A stretch of 64,000 nucleotides of DNA from Pantoea septica (GCF_002095575.1 NZ_MLJJ01000001.1:124001-188000), one strand, 5' to 3'. Counted from the stretch's first letter, positions 8,887 through 18,235 are shown. The notes: generated by a model not told the origin, from the letters alone. Numbers and translations are program-made.

Positions 8887-10989
8887 CTAGAAATCGTATC
8901 CCACCGACACCAGCAGCGAACGCTCCGCGCCCCAGTAGCAGTAGCCCGTGCCGTAACAGGCCGCCACATAGTGACGATCGGTCAGGTTATTCGCGTTGAC
9001 CTGTAGCCACGCGCCGCGCAGCGCGCTGTTCCAGACGCCGAGATCGGCGCGCACCGAGGCATCGAACAGCGTAACCGAAGGCACGCGTCGGCTGTTCTCA
9101 TTGTCCGCCCACTGTTTGCCGATATAGCGCACGCCAGCGCCCGCGCTGATGCCGCCGTCAAACTGATAGTGGCCCCAGAACGATGCCATGCTGTCTGGCG
9201 TCACGTAAGGCGTATGACCATCATTGCCGTCCAGCGTCTCCTTATAGCGCAGGTGGTTAAGGGTATAGCCCGCCACCGTGCTCAGGCGCGGCGTCAGCTG
9301 ATTGCGCGCCTCCAGCTCGATGCCCTGCGAATGGACTTTGCCGGTCGGCGTGTAGGTGGAGTCGACGATATTGCGCGTGGCGACATCCTTCTGCGTCAGA
9401 TCGTAGAGCGCCAGGGTATAGAGATCGCGCGTGCCTGCCGGCTGATATTTTATGCCTGTCTCATATTGTTCCGAGGTGGTCGGCTGCAGCAGGTTGCCGT
9501 CGGTGCCGGTCAGCGCCGTCGGCGTAATCGCCTGGCTATAGCTCACATAGGGCGAGACGCCGTTGTCGAAGGCGTAGAGCAGCGCCGCGCGACCGCTGAC
9601 GTGATCGTCCTGCCGGCGCGACGTGCCGCTGTTGTCGGCGACGATGCGGTCGTAGCGGCCGGAGAGATCGAGATGCCAGCGATCCCACGTCATCTCATCC
9701 TGAAGGTAGAGGCCGGTCTGGTAGTAGCGGCGCGTCTCGCGCGTCCAGCTATAGTCCGGCATCGGTCCGAGCGCCTCGCCGGTGGCGGCGTTGAGCGCGC
9801 TGGCCGCATCGCCCGCCTCGCTTAAATCGTTTTTATAGCGATGATACTCCCCGCCGATCGACAGGCGATGCGCCAGCTCGCCGGTGTCGAACTCCGCCGT
9901 GACGCGGTTATCCGTCGCCCAGGCAGAGAGCGACGAGCGCTCGCCGGAGTAGTAGCGGTTAAGGATATCGCTGCCGGGCGCCTGCCAGCCCACCTGATAA
10001 ACCTGGTCGAGATCGACGTTTGAGTGGCTGTAGCTGCCGGTCGAGGAGAACGACCAGACATCGCTGAAGCGGTGCCGGAAATCATAGCTGTAGATCTGTT
10101 CGCGCCGTTTGAACTGGTCAAGGGAGGGCTCGCCGTCGTAAAAGCCGGTGCTGAGTTTCGCGCCGTTGTGAGCGCTCAGCGCGCCATCGCCTGGCACCGA
10201 GCCGTGATAGCCGCCTGACGGATCTTTTTGCAGATAGGCGCGCAGCAGCAGCTGCGTATCTTCCGTGGGCTGCCACATCAGCTGCGGCATCAGCGCGTAC
10301 TTCTCCTCGCGCGTGTGGTCATACTGGGTGTCGCTGTTGCGCGTCATGCCGGTCAGGCGAAACGCCCATTCGTTGTTGATGGCGTTGGTGTAGTCGAAAG
10401 CCGCGCCGCGCGTATCCTGGGTGCCGGCCGTCAGCCGGAAGTGGCCCGCTTCGGCGAACTGCGGGCGGCGCGTGGTCTGGTTCACCAGCCCGCCCGGCAC
10501 CGTCTGGCCGTACAGCGCGGAAGAGGGGCCTTTAATCACGTCGACGCGCTCCAGAAACCAGGGATCGACCTGCAAAACGTTATAGCTGCCGCCATCGCTC
10601 ATCAGGCGCAGGCCGTCGAGGAAGGTGTTATCGACGTCGCCGCCGTGGAAGCCGCGCAGCGAAATGGTATCGTAGCGGGTCGCCGCGCCGCCGAAGTTGG
10701 AGAAAACCCCTGGCGTATAGTTCAGTACCTGATTGAGATCGATGGCGCCTTGATCGTCGATCTGCTGGCGAGCGATCACCGAGACCGACTGCGGCGTCGT
10801 GAGCAGCGGGCGATCGCTTTTGGTGGCGCCTGCGCTGGTGGTGGCGAGATAGCCCTGAGTCGGGCCGTCGGCGCTCTCCTGCGGCGAGGCGGTCACCGTC
10901 AGCGTGTCGGCCGCCAGGCTGGCAGCGGGCAGAGCGATCGCCAGCGCGCACAGCAGCGCACAGCGGTGAAGGGGATACGGCAGCGTCAT
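8887..10989 (-). CDS. TonB-dependent siderophore receptor (FoxA/FhuA-like)
   Basis: Outer-membrane receptor of 700 residues for an iron-siderophore complex. ATG 10989 follows AAGGACAGGA and begins a signal peptide ending at about ALAAD. A TonB-box-like DTLTVTA follows. The plug domain includes PQSVSVIARQQI, the LRGF motif and the VDVIKGPSSALYGQTVPGGLVN segment. The remainder is a 22-strand barrel ending in aromatic F (SVGYDF), with a Cys-pair loop CYGTGYCYWGAERS near the C-terminus that also occurs in the hydroxamate receptors FhuA and FoxA. A Fur box upstream predicts repression by iron. It is a monocistronic gene with no siderophore biosynthesis genes nearby, so it probably takes up a foreign siderophore such as ferrioxamine. 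Ligand is inferred. Confidence 0.88.
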   Translation of the reverse strand: MTLPYPLHRCALLCALAIALPAASLAADTLTVTASPQESADGPTQGYLATTSAGATKSDRPLLTTPQSVSVIARQQIDDQGAIDLNQVLNYTPGVFSNFGGAATRYDTISLRGFHGGDVDNTFLDGLRLMSDGGSYNVLQVDPWFLERVDVIKGPSSALYGQTVPGGLVNQTTRRPQFAEAGHFRLTAGTQDTRGAAFDYTNAINNEWAFRLTGMTRNSDTQYDHTREEKYALMPQLMWQPTEDTQLLLRAYLQKDPSGGYHGSVPGDGALSAHNGAKLSTGFYDGEPSLDQFKRREQIYSYDFRHRFSDVWSFSSTGSYSHSNVDLDQVYQVGWQAPGSDILNRYYSGERSSLSAWATDNRVTAEFDTGELAHRLSIGGEYHRYKNDLSEAGDAASALNAATGEALGPMPDYSWTRETRRYYQTGLYLQDEMTWDRWHLDLSGRYDRIVADNSGTSRRQDDHVSGRAALLYAFDNGVSPYVSYSQAITPTALTGTDGNLLQPTTSEQYETGIKYQPAGTRDLYTLALYDLTQKDVATRNIVDSTYTPTGKVHSQGIELEARNQLTPRLSTVAGYTLNHLRYKETLDGNDGHTPYVTPDSMASFWGHYQFDGGISAGAGVRYIGKQWADNENSRRVPSVTLFDASVRADLGVWNSALRGAWLQVNANNLTDRHYVAACYGTGYCYWGAERSLLVSVGYDF

Positions 10990-11051
10990 GTCCTGTCCTT
11001 GTTCGGTCCGCCTGCGGCAGGCGGGACGTGTATGATAAAGATTCTCACAAT

Positions 11052-11070
11052 CAGAGTGAGAATTATTATC
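11052..11070 (-). promoter_or_regulatory. Fur box upstream of siderophore receptor
   Basis: The minus strand reads GATAATAATTCTCACTCTG, matching 13 of 19 positions of the Fur consensus GATAATGATAATCATTATC with the left half nearly perfect. It sits about 63 bp upstream of the receptor start, at promoter distance. Confidence 0.8.
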
Positions 11071-11125
11071 AATATGTGAAAAATGTTTCAAGGTTTGTTG
11101 AACAGGAGAAGGCAAAAAAGAAAAT

Positions 11126-11145
11126 AAAGGGCCGATAGCGGCCCT
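11126..11145 (-). terminator. Terminator of treA
   Basis: Hairpin AAGGGCCG/CGGCCCTT with a short loop. On the minus strand it follows the treA stop by 15 bp and runs into TTATTTTCTTTTTT, giving a rho-independent terminator. Confidence 0.75.
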
Positions 11146-11159
11146 TCGTCTGGCAGGGG

Positions 11160-12842
11160 TTACTTCGCTGTCGCCGCCTGAGGAATATCCTGCGCGCTGT
11201 TGCAGGTTTTCTCTTTTGGACAGTACTTGTCGAGCAGCATCAGCGTCACGCCGTTGGTCCAGCCGAAGCCGTCCTGCAGCGGATATTCCCCGCCGCCGCC
11301 GCCGCCGAGGTTCGGCCCGTCGACGACATACTTCTCGACCAGCTTATGCTCTTTGTCATAGGTGGTCTGGACGTTCTGCAGGAAGCGCATGCCGACCTGC
11401 TGCGCCAGCTGCGGCTTGTTGTAGTGCTCCAGACCCTCTACCGCAACCCACTGCAGCGGCGCCCAGCCGTTAGGCGCGTCCCACTGCTGGCCATTGTTCA
11501 CCGTGGTGGTGAGCAGGCCGCCCGCTTTCAGCAGCTGTTTCTCTACCGCCGAGGCGGTGCGATCGGCCTGCTTGTCGCTGGCCAGCTGCATATAGAGCGG
11601 GAAGAGCGCTGCGGCGGTAAGCTGCGGGCTCGCCTGGCCTGTTTTGCTGTCGTAGTCGGCGTACCAGCCCTGTTTCTCATCCCACAGATAGCGGTTAACC
11701 GCCGCCTGGCGCTTCTCCGCCAGATCGGCGAACTGCTTCGCTTTATCCTGCTGCTTATCGAGGCGATACGCTTTGGCCAGCGTCTGCTCCAGATGGAACA
11801 TCAGGCTGTTGAGATCGACAGGCGCCAGCTGAGTGGTGCGGATTGAGGCGAGATTGTGCGCGTCGCTGAACCAGCGCGAGCTGAAGTCCCAGCCGGAGGC
11901 GGCACCGGCGCGCAGGTCGCGGTAGAGTTCGCCTTTGTCGCGCTGCGGCGCTTTTTTCGCGGTATTGACGTCATCCAGCCAGGATTCGGTGCGCGGCACG
12001 TCGCGCGCGTCCCAGTAGCGGTTAAGCACGATGCCGTCCGCCAGCTTGATGACGCGCTTGCTCGCCTGGCCAGCGGCGACGCTATCGCTGTCCGCCATCC
12101 AGTAGTCATACTCTTTCTGCAGCTGCGGCAGATATTTGCTGTAGGCCGCGTCGCCCTCGTGGGTCGCCAGCAGATCGACCATCAGGCTAAAGAAGGGCGG
12201 CTGCGAGCGGCTGAGATAGTAGCTGCGGTTGCCGTTCGGGATATGGCCGTAGGTATCCAGCTCCCACGCGAAGTTATCCACCATATCCTGTACGCGATCC
12301 CAGTGTCCGCTTTCAGCCAGGCCGAGCATGGTGAAATAGCTGTCCCAGTAGTAGACCTCGCGGAAGCGGCCGCCCGGCACCACATAGGGCTTCGGCAGCG
12401 GCAGCAGCGAATCGTAGCGGCCGGCGCTTTTGGCGGTGCGCGTCAGCACCGGCCACAGGCCGTCGATATGCGCGCGCAGGCTCTGCCCGGCGGGCGGCAC
12501 ATATTTTTCGCCCGCCGCGGGCAGGGTAAAGTTGCTGGCAACGAAACGCTTCAGATCGAAGTTGCGCTGATTTTTCTGCATCTGCCAGTCTGCCAGAATC
12601 GACGCGGGATCGAATTTAGGCACCGCGTCGGCGAAGGTTTTCTGGTCGGGATAGAACTGCGCCTGCTGCACCGCGCTAAACAGCGGCCCCAGCCGAACAT
12701 CCGGCGGCTGCGGCTGGCTGCTGAGCAGACGTGAGTTATCGTCTGCGTGCGCCGTCAGCGCAGGCAAACCCAGCAGCAGAGTCAGCAGCACTGGCGCGAC
12801 TCCCTGACGCCCGACAGGCGCGGTTACCACAGTTTTCTTCAT
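11160..12842 (-). CDS. treA: Periplasmic alpha,alpha-trehalase
   Basis: Glycoside hydrolase family 37 enzyme of 560 residues that cleaves trehalose to two glucose molecules in the periplasm, allowing trehalose use at high osmolarity. ATG 12842 is preceded by AAGGAGAAA and begins a Sec signal peptide that ends near AHADD at about residue 34. Trehalase signature 1 ([14 protein letters not shown]) and signature 2 ([10 protein letters not shown]) are both present, as is the glycine-rich [19 protein letters not shown] near the C-terminus. Length matches E. coli TreA (565). The frame stays open upstream of 12842 without a credible start. It stands alone, with ghrA divergent. Confidence 0.97.
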   Translation of the reverse strand: MKKTVVTAPVGRQGVAPVLLTLLLGLPALTAHADDNSRLLSSQPQPPDVRLGPLFSAVQQAQFYPDQKTFADAVPKFDPASILADWQMQKNQRNFDLKRFVASNFTLPAAGEKYVPPAGQSLRAHIDGLWPVLTRTAKSAGRYDSLLPLPKPYVVPGGRFREVYYWDSYFTMLGLAESGHWDRVQDMVDNFAWELDTYGHIPNGNRSYYLSRSQPPFFSLMVDLLATHEGDAAYSKYLPQLQKEYDYWMADSDSVAAGQASKRVIKLADGIVLNRYWDARDVPRTESWLDDVNTAKKAPQRDKGELYRDLRAGAASGWDFSSRWFSDAHNLASIRTTQLAPVDLNSLMFHLEQTLAKAYRLDKQQDKAKQFADLAEKRQAAVNRYLWDEKQGWYADYDSKTGQASPQLTAAALFPLYMQLASDKQADRTASAVEKQLLKAGGLLTTTVNNGQQWDAPNGWAPLQWVAVEGLEHYNKPQLAQQVGMRFLQNVQTTYDKEHKLVEKYVVDGPNLGGGGGGEYPLQDGFGWTNGVTLMLLDKYCPKEKTCNSAQDIPQAATAK

Positions 12843-13043
12843 CGGTTTTTCTCCTTGTCCGAAAGGCGGCCGCGTGTAACGCATTGACCACTCAAACAAC
12901 TTTAGTCTTAATCTGACAACGTGGCGCGACGAGACTGCGGAAATGTGAAGCAGACCGGAACAGAAGCCGGCGGCGGAGCGGCGGTTTTTGCTTGCCCTGG
13001 CGCCGCTTTTACCGGAGGCTTGAGGGCAAAAACGAGGAGCGAG

Positions 13044-13985
13044 ATGGATATTATCTGGTATCACCCGACGCAGGATGGCGACGTCTGGCTGAGGGGAATG
13101 CAGCGGCGGTTGCCGCAGGCGCGGGTGCGGCGCTGGCAGCCGGGCGACGACGCGCCCGCGGATTACGCTATTCTGTGGCAGCCGCCGCGCGAGATGCTGG
13201 CGCATCGCGCCGGGCTGCGGGGCGTATTCGTAATGGGCGCCGGGGTTGACGATATTCTCGCCCGGCTGGCGCGCTATCCCGAAATGCTGCCGCCGTCGGT
13301 GCCGCTGGTCCGCCTGGAGGATAGCGGTATGGCGCGGCAGATGCAGGAGTATGCGCTCTACTGCGTGCTCGGCTGGTTCCGCCGTTTCGACGACTACGCC
13401 AGACAGCAGCAGCAGGCGCAGTGGCAGCCTTTGCCGCCGATAACGCGCGAGACGTTCAGCGTCGGCGTACTCGGTGCCGGCGTGCTGGGGCGGAGCGTTA
13501 TCGAGGCGCTTCGGCCATGGGGCTTTCCGCTGCGCGTCTGGAGCCGAACGCCGAAGCGCATCGACGGCGTCGAGAGCTTTGCCGGACGCGAGAGCCTCGA
13601 CGACTTTCTGCGCGGCGCGCAGGTGGCGATCAATTTGCTGCCCACCACGCCGGAAACCCGCGACCTGTTCGACGCGCGCACCCTGAGCCAGCTGCCGCAG
13701 CACGCCTGTTTCCTCAATATGGCGCGCGGCGCGCAGGTGGTGGAAACGGATCTGCTGGCGGCGCTGGAGAGCGGGCGGATGCGCGCTGCCGCGCTCGACG
13801 TGTTCCAGCAGGAGCCGCTGCCGCAGGAGCATCCGCTGTGGCGTCATCCGCGCGTCACCGTGACCCCGCATATTGCGGCATTGACCCTGACGGATGAGGC
13901 GATGGACGCCATTACGCGCGCCATCGGCGCTATTGAGGCGGGCGAACGGCCGTCGGGCTGCGTCGATCGCCAGCGCGGCTATTGA
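13044..13985 (+). CDS. ghrA: Glyoxylate/hydroxypyruvate reductase A
   Basis: Cytosolic NADPH-dependent reductase of 313 residues (E. coli GhrA 312) that converts glyoxylate to glycolate and hydroxypyruvate to glycerate. The nucleotide-binding motif [12 protein letters not shown] is at about residues 141-152, the R-containing catalytic segment [15 protein letters not shown] at about 230, and the catalytic His in PHIAALT near 275 (D-2-hydroxyacid dehydrogenase family). ATG 13044 lies 6 bp after GAGGAGC. As in E. coli it is followed by ycdX and ycdY, here with a 51 bp gap. Confidence 0.96.
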   Translation: MDIIWYHPTQDGDVWLRGMQRRLPQARVRRWQPGDDAPADYAILWQPPREMLAHRAGLRGVFVMGAGVDDILARLARYPEMLPPSVPLVRLEDSGMARQMQEYALYCVLGWFRRFDDYARQQQQAQWQPLPPITRETFSVGVLGAGVLGRSVIEALRPWGFPLRVWSRTPKRIDGVESFAGRESLDDFLRGAQVAINLLPTTPETRDLFDARTLSQLPQHACFLNMARGAQVVETDLLAALESGRMRAAALDVFQQEPLPQEHPLWRHPRVTVTPHIAALTLTDEAMDAITRAIGAIEAGERPSGCVDRQRGY

Positions 13986-14036
13986 ATTCCGGTTAACTTA
14001 TTGACCGTCCGAGCGGGCGGCAGAGAGGAGAAAATA

Positions 14037-14774
14037 ATGTACCCCGTTGATTTGCATATGCATACCGTCGCCAGCACTCATGCCTACAGCACGCTGCACG
14101 ACTATGTCGCGCAGGCGAAAAACAACGGCATCAGGCTGTTCGCCATTACCGATCACGGCCCCGACATGGCCGACGCGCCGCACTACTGGCACTTCGTCAA
14201 TATGAAAATCTGGCCGCGCGTGATCGACGGCGTCGGCATTTTGCGCGGTATCGAGGCCAATATTAAAAACCAGCAGGGCGAAATCGACTGCTCCGGTCCG
14301 ATGCTCGGCTCGCTGGATCTGATTATCGCCGGCTTTCACGAGCCGGTTTACGCGCCGCGCGACAAGAGCCATCACACCGATGCGATGATCGCCACCATGG
14401 CGAACGGCGTGGCGCATATCATCAGCCATCCCGGCAACCCGAAGTTCCCGATCGATATCCGCGCGGTCGCCGAGGCGGCCGCGCACTACAACGTGGCGCT
14501 GGAGATCAACAACTCCTCCTTTACCACCTCGCGTCCCGGCAGCGAGCCGAACTGCCGCGCCATCGCCGAAGCGGTGCGCGACGCCGGCGGCAAGCTGGCG
14601 TTTGGCTCCGATTCCCACACCGCGTTTACGCTGGGCGACTTCGAGCACTGCCTGCGCATCACGCGCGCAGTAGATTTTCCCGAGGATCGCGTGTTAAATG
14701 TCACGCCGCGCCGCCTGCTCGATTTTCTTGAGCAGCGCACCGGCAAACAGATTGCCGAACTGGCGGATTTCTGA
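14037..14774 (+). CDS. ycdX: PHP-domain zinc phosphatase YcdX
   Basis: Trinuclear zinc phosphatase of the PHP superfamily, 245 residues, equal in length to E. coli YcdX. Metal ligands are visible in DLHMHTVAS (start), ITDHGPD, the Glu of [23 protein letters not shown] and the final GSDSHTAF. It is preceded by GAGAGGAGAAA. Physiological substrate is not established; in E. coli it is linked to swarming. It is complete and ends in TGA, but its last 218 bp are duplicated 1,445 bp downstream, beyond a toxin-antitoxin islet that separates it from its usual partner ycdY. Confidence 0.95.
   Translation: MYPVDLHMHTVASTHAYSTLHDYVAQAKNNGIRLFAITDHGPDMADAPHYWHFVNMKIWPRVIDGVGILRGIEANIKNQQGEIDCSGPMLGSLDLIIAGFHEPVYAPRDKSHHTDAMIATMANGVAHIISHPGNPKFPIDIRAVAEAAAHYNVALEINNSSFTTSRPGSEPNCRAIAEAVRDAGGKLAFGSDSHTAFTLGDFEHCLRITRAVDFPEDRVLNVTPRRLLDFLEQRTGKQIAELADF
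14555..14772 (+). repeat. Direct repeat, left copy (ycdX 3' end)
   Basis: These 218 bp recur at 16000-16217 at an offset of 1,445 bp with one mismatch (A at 14672, G at 16117). Identity stops at the stop codon, TGA here and TAA in the right copy. The two copies bracket the toxin-antitoxin islet. Confidence 0.92.
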
Positions 14775-14999
14775 CTCTTGCTGCAATGGCGTTACGCTTC
14801 GCAGAAGAAGCAAGATCGCGCAAAAGGACGAGGGGAATGCAGGAGGTCAGTACGACTGTGAATATTCTCAGCAGCTCCGGGCAAGCCTGATAAGCGGTGC
14901 CAGAGCCTTAGATCAAGGCGTTTGAGGGGAACTGAACGCCTTACCGGTACTATGACTGGCAATGAAGAAATCCAGGCAACATACGATCTCGAATAAATG

Positions 15000-15024
15000 A
15001 AGGGCCACCGCGGAAGTGGCCTTT
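15000..15024. terminator. Terminator of the toxin-antitoxin operon
   Basis: Stem GGCCAC/GTGGCC with a short loop, 6 bp past the antitoxin stop. T-rich sequence follows on the plus strand, so it may also stop transcription coming from ycdX. Confidence 0.6.
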
Positions 15025-15029
15025 GTCTT

Positions 15030-15395
15030 TTAGAGTACTAACTGTTCTGGACGGCAATCATAGAGCTTCGCAAGACGTTCACGCGTTTTTTTCTGTGGCT
15101 TGCTCTCTGCCCGTTCTAACTGAGAGATAGCACTCTGAGTCGTACCTAATTTTTCAGCCACATCATACTGGCTTAAGCCGCGATAAATACGCCAGGCGGC
15201 TTGTAAGCTTACGTCCTGTTCAACCATGATGTTAACGACTGCACCTGGTACAGTTTCGTCATCATCAGGGCCTGCTTCAACAGGTATACTCTCCCATTCG
15301 CCTTCGGCGTCTGAGAGAAGCTTTTCGTACTCTGCTACCGGAAGTACCACAAATTGTGGCTTACCTGTTTCATCATATATGTACTGTTTTGACAT
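15030..15395 (-). CDS. XRE-family antitoxin (HigA-like)
   Basis: Antitoxin of 121 residues. The C-terminal half (about residues 70-118) is a helix-turn-helix domain with LSQYDVAEKLGTTQSAISQLE, typical of XRE antitoxins. The N-terminal 65 residues are acidic, starting with a Phd/YefM-like strand segment (KPQFVVLPVAEYEKLL), and probably cover the toxin. It lies 70 bp downstream of the toxin gene on the same strand, the toxin-first order of HigBA systems. It should bind the toxin and, through the HTH, the operator in front of the toxin gene. Confidence 0.85.
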   Translation of the reverse strand: MSKQYIYDETGKPQFVVLPVAEYEKLLSDAEGEWESIPVEAGPDDDETVPGAVVNIMVEQDVSLQAAWRIYRGLSQYDVAEKLGTTQSAISQLERAESKPQKKTRERLAKLYDCRPEQLVL

Positions 15396-15465
15396 AGTTT
15401 ATCCGGGTGTTTTGGCGTCGCGGTTAATGTCATGGAGCATAATCGTCGATTTGACTCGCCTTGTA

Positions 15466-15726
15466 TCAGTAAGTCTTTGATGTTCTGCGCGTCACTTCTT
15501 CAATCCTGAGTACTACCGGCTCACCGTCTATTAACTCAAAGATTATTCTGTAGTCACCAACACGTAACCGGTACTGGTTATCGGTATCCTGTAACTTCTT
15601 GATGTCTACATTCACAAGCGGGAAGGTTACCAACTGCTGAGTCTTCTCGTTAATAGCTTTCCGGTAGCGGCTATCGATCTTAGTCAAGTGCTTCAATGCA
15701 CGCTTAGACCAAATTACTTCAACCAT
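15466..15726 (-). CDS. RelE/HigB-family toxin
   Basis: Toxin of 86 residues with the RelE/ParE fold pattern: N-terminal strand VEVIWSKRALKHLTKID, then LQDTDNQYRLRVGDYRIIFEL and the C-terminal VLRIEEVTRRTSKTY. Basic residues in the RLRVGDYRI strand and the C-terminal arginines and tyrosine are where RelE-type mRNases place catalytic residues, so ribosome-dependent mRNA cleavage is likely. ATG 15726 is preceded by GGGGG; a longer in-frame start at 15783 would run through the operator and is unlikely. It is first in the operon. Confidence 0.85.
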   Translation of the reverse strand: MVEVIWSKRALKHLTKIDSRYRKAINEKTQQLVTFPLVNVDIKKLQDTDNQYRLRVGDYRIIFELIDGEPVVLRIEEVTRRTSKTY

Positions 15727-15765
15727 TATGCCCCCAAATTTTAAAGAACATATCCCTCTGGTATG

Positions 15766-15822
15766 ATTAGATAATATTGCCAATATCTAATTATTTCAAG
15801 ATGATTTTGCTAATCATCTAAT
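15766..15822. promoter_or_regulatory. Operator/promoter of the toxin-antitoxin operon
   Basis: Inverted arms ATTAGAT (15766-15772) and ATCTAAT (15785-15791) form a palindrome, and a third ATCTAAT lies at 15816-15822. Multiple half-sites immediately upstream of the toxin gene are typical of antitoxin autoregulation. The segment 15823-15985 holds no gene. Confidence 0.65.
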
Positions 15823-15985
15823 GTTTTTTTATTAGCCGTTTGGAAGTGTACATACATAGGGTTTAGTAAAGATCTGCATTAGGTCTTATGGTTAATAACT
15901 CACCTACAGAGCTTTAATTGCTTGATTAGCACAGAATTTAAGGGCCTGATATAATGTGGCCACCAATAACTTTCGGCGACCCACG

Positions 15986-16219
15986 TTTCCGATCGATATC
16001 CGCGCCATCGCCGAAGCGGTGCGCGACGCCGGCGGCAAGCTGGCGTTTGGCTCCGATTCCCACACCGCGTTTACGCTGGGCGACTTCGAGCACTGCCTGC
16101 GCATCACGCGCGCAGTGGATTTTCCCGAGGATCGCGTGTTAAATGTCACGCCGCGCCGCCTGCTCGATTTTCTTGAGCAGCGCACCGGCAAACAGATTGC
16201 CGAACTGGCGGATTTCTAA
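15986..16219 (+). pseudogene. ycdX: ycdX 3' remnant
   Basis: Encodes FPIDIRA joined directly to [10 protein letters not shown] and then the rest of the YcdX C-terminus. Relative to the intact gene an exact 96 bp (32 codons) is missing at the junction, between short similar sequences (CCGCGC, then GTCGCCGAGGCGG versus ATCGCCGAAGCGG). It has no start codon and lacks most metal ligands. Its position just before ycdY and its TAA stop suggest it is the tail of the original resident ycdX. Confidence 0.85.
16000..16217 (+). repeat. Direct repeat, right copy (ycdX 3' end)
   Basis: Right copy of the 218 bp repeat, 99.5% identical to 14555-14772. Homology extends a further 20 bp to the left, but to a point 96 bp earlier in the intact gene because of the internal deletion. 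Confidence 0.92.
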
Positions 16220-16242
16220 CCCTTTTGCCTCTGGAATAGTGC

Positions 16243-16809
16243 ATGAACGAGTTTTCCATCCTCTGCCGCGTGATCGGCTCCCTGTTTAACCGTCAGCCGC
16301 AGGATCCGCTGCTGGTTCCGCTGTTTACCCTGCTGCGCGAGGGCAAACTTGGCGCGCAGTGGCCGCTGGAGCAGGACGAGCTGCTGCAGCGTCTGCAGCA
16401 GAATAGCGATCCGCAGGCGCTGGCGGCGGATTACAATGCGCTGTTCGTCGGCCCCGACTGTAAGGTGCCGCCTTACGCCTCGCAGTGGCCGGAAGGCAAG
16501 CCGGAGCCGGAGGTGCGCGCCTTTCTCGCCTCGCGCGGCATGCCGCTCAGCGACGCGCCCGCCGACCACTTCGGCGTGCTGATGCTGGCGGCCTCCTGGC
16601 TGGAAGATCAGTCGGCGGAAGATGAGAGCGCGGCGCAGTGCGCTCTGTTCGACAGCTATCTGCTGCCCTGGTGCGGCGCCTTTCTCGGCAAGGTCGAGGC
16701 GCACGCCACCACCGCCTTCTACCGCACGCTGGCGATGCTAAGCCGTGAGGCGATCCAGGCGATGTGGGACGAGCTGAACGAGGCCAGCGAAGACAGCGGC
16801 GAAGCCTGA
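16243..16809 (+). CDS. ycdY: TorD/DmsD-family chaperone YcdY
   Basis: All-helical cytoplasmic protein of 188 residues in the TorD/DmsD redox-enzyme maturation family; E. coli YcdY enhances YcdX activity by helping load zinc. The family segment ADYNALFVGPDCKVPPYASQW lies near residues 62-83, and DHFGVLMLAASWLEDQ and LPWCGAFLGKVEAHATTAFYR follow. The start ATG 16243 lies 23 bp after the ycdX remnant stop. In this genome it is separated from the full ycdX by the toxin-antitoxin islet, so co-transcription with it is probably lost or reduced. Confidence 0.93.
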   Translation: MNEFSILCRVIGSLFNRQPQDPLLVPLFTLLREGKLGAQWPLEQDELLQRLQQNSDPQALAADYNALFVGPDCKVPPYASQWPEGKPEPEVRAFLASRGMPLSDAPADHFGVLMLAASWLEDQSAEDESAAQCALFDSYLLPWCGAFLGKVEAHATTAFYRTLAMLSREAIQAMWDELNEASEDSGEA

Positions 16810-16823
16810 TCCCGCCCGCTCCT

Positions 16824-18188
16824 TTACCAGCGCGCCGGATGCGTGCCCGGCTCGCAGCCCGGCGTGGCGCAGAGTTGCGGCGTGCCGGGCAGCCGGGCAG
16901 CGGCGCGCAGCCGTTCCCCGATGCCCCAGGGCGTTAGCTCAACGGTCGGCAGCGTGTCGTGCGCATGCGCTTTAACGCCCGCCGTCAGGATCGCGTCCCG
17001 GCAGGGATGCTGCTGCAACAGCAGGGCAGTGCGCGCCAGCGACAGCCGCGCCTCAACGCCGTAGCCGGTAGCGTGGCGCTGGCGCAGCCCCTCCAGCGCC
17101 GCGGCGGCCATCAGATAGCCGGTGGCGTGATCCAGCGCCTGCACCGGCAGCGGCGTCGGCTTCGCGCTTTGCGACCAGCGCATGCCGCTCTCGGCGATGC
17201 CGCACGCCATCTGCACCAGGCTGTCGAAGCCGCGGCGATTGCGCCATGGGCCGTGCCAGCCCCAGGCGTTCAGGCTAACGTCCACCAGACCCGGCGCCAG
17301 CCGGGCGCGCGTCTCGGCGTCGAATCCCAGCAGTTCCAGCGCGTCGGCGCGATAGCCGTGCACCAGCACGTCCGCCTGCTGCAGCAGCGCGCGCAGCGTC
17401 TCGCGGCCTGCCGCCGTTTTAAAGTCGACCACGGCGCGCCGTTTGCCGCAGCCGATCTCTTCATCCAGCGTCGGCTCGCGCCAGCCGGGCGGATCGAAAC
17501 GCAGCACCTGCGCGCCGAGGCTGGCGAGAAAGCGGGTCGCCACCGGCCCGGCGATGATGCGCGTCAGATCCAGCACCCGAACGCCGAGCAGCGGTCGCGC
17601 GGCGGGCATCGGCCAGCTGCGCGCGGGCGCGGCGGCGCCCCGTCGCCAGGCGATCAGCGGCTCTTCGCGCATCGCCTGGCCCTGCGGATGCTGCTGCCAC
17701 GCTTGTTCGCTGCGCATCTTTGCGGCGCAGCCGCCGGCGTCGACTACCGCCTGCTCCAGCGCGTCAGCCTGCCAGCGCGCCACCTGCCGCGCCAGTGCGT
17801 CGCGATCGGGATGCTGGCCCAGCACGCGCTCCATCGCCGCGCGATGATGCGGCGCATTGGTGTGCAGGCGGATCCAGCCGTCGGCGCTGCGGTAGTCGCC
17901 GGCAAAGGCGTCCCACAGTGCGGGCGCGGGGCGATTGCAGGGAAAGAAACTGGTCTGAAACCAGCGCGAGGCGAGGCGTACATTGACGCTCACCGGCTGG
18001 CGGACGCCGATAAAATCCGCCGTCGCCTGGGTCGCCAGCCCGATGCTGGCGGCCGCCAGCTCGCTGACGGCGAAAGCGGATGAGAAGGTCGCGGTATCAA
18101 GAAAAGTGGGCGGGGCGGTTGCGTCGCCGGGGCCACGCAATCCTTGCCACAGCTGCTGCCACAGCGACGCGGCAAGCTGATAATCCAT
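16824..18188 (-). CDS. CaiB/BaiF-family CoA-transferase
   Basis: Family III CoA-transferase of 454 residues. The conserved domain is in the C-terminal half: LLGVRVLDLTRIIAGPVATRFLASLGAQVLRFDPPG, then GCGKRRAVVDFKT and QADVLVHGYRADAL. The N-terminal 180 residues look like a second, diverged copy of the fold (ATFSSAFAVSELAAASIG), a two-lobed form common in enterobacterial members. Two near starts exist (18194 and 18188); GGAG lies 7 bp before 18188, which favours it. Acyl substrate is unknown and no pathway genes flank it. Its 3' end faces ycdY with a 14 bp gap. Confidence 0.88.
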   Translation of the reverse strand: MDYQLAASLWQQLWQGLRGPGDATAPPTFLDTATFSSAFAVSELAAASIGLATQATADFIGVRQPVSVNVRLASRWFQTSFFPCNRPAPALWDAFAGDYRSADGWIRLHTNAPHHRAAMERVLGQHPDRDALARQVARWQADALEQAVVDAGGCAAKMRSEQAWQQHPQGQAMREEPLIAWRRGAAAPARSWPMPAARPLLGVRVLDLTRIIAGPVATRFLASLGAQVLRFDPPGWREPTLDEEIGCGKRRAVVDFKTAAGRETLRALLQQADVLVHGYRADALELLGFDAETRARLAPGLVDVSLNAWGWHGPWRNRRGFDSLVQMACGIAESGMRWSQSAKPTPLPVQALDHATGYLMAAAALEGLRQRHATGYGVEARLSLARTALLLQQHPCRDAILTAGVKAHAHDTLPTVELTPWGIGERLRAAARLPGTPQLCATPGCEPGTHPARW

Positions 18189-18235
18189 AATCATTCTCCA
18201 GAAACAGACGGTATCCAGAGCATAGCACCGCTTTT

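Larger units (their letters stand above)
14775..15999. mobile_element. Toxin-antitoxin islet inserted between ycdX and ycdY
   Basis: About 1.2 kb, clearly AT-richer than its surroundings, bracketed by the two copies of the ycdX 3' end. It holds a toxin-antitoxin pair, its operator and terminator, and no integrase or transposase. Bases 14775-15000 contain no recognisable gene and look like decayed coding or intergenic DNA. The structure suggests acquisition by homologous exchange or site-specific insertion that rebuilt the ycdX end. Confidence 0.7.

Noticed and set aside
12843-13871. N-terminal extension of trehalase reaching 13871
   Set aside because: The added residues are Arg/His/Gln-rich without homology and overlap ghrA on the other strand; the signal peptide starts at 12842 after a ribosome site.
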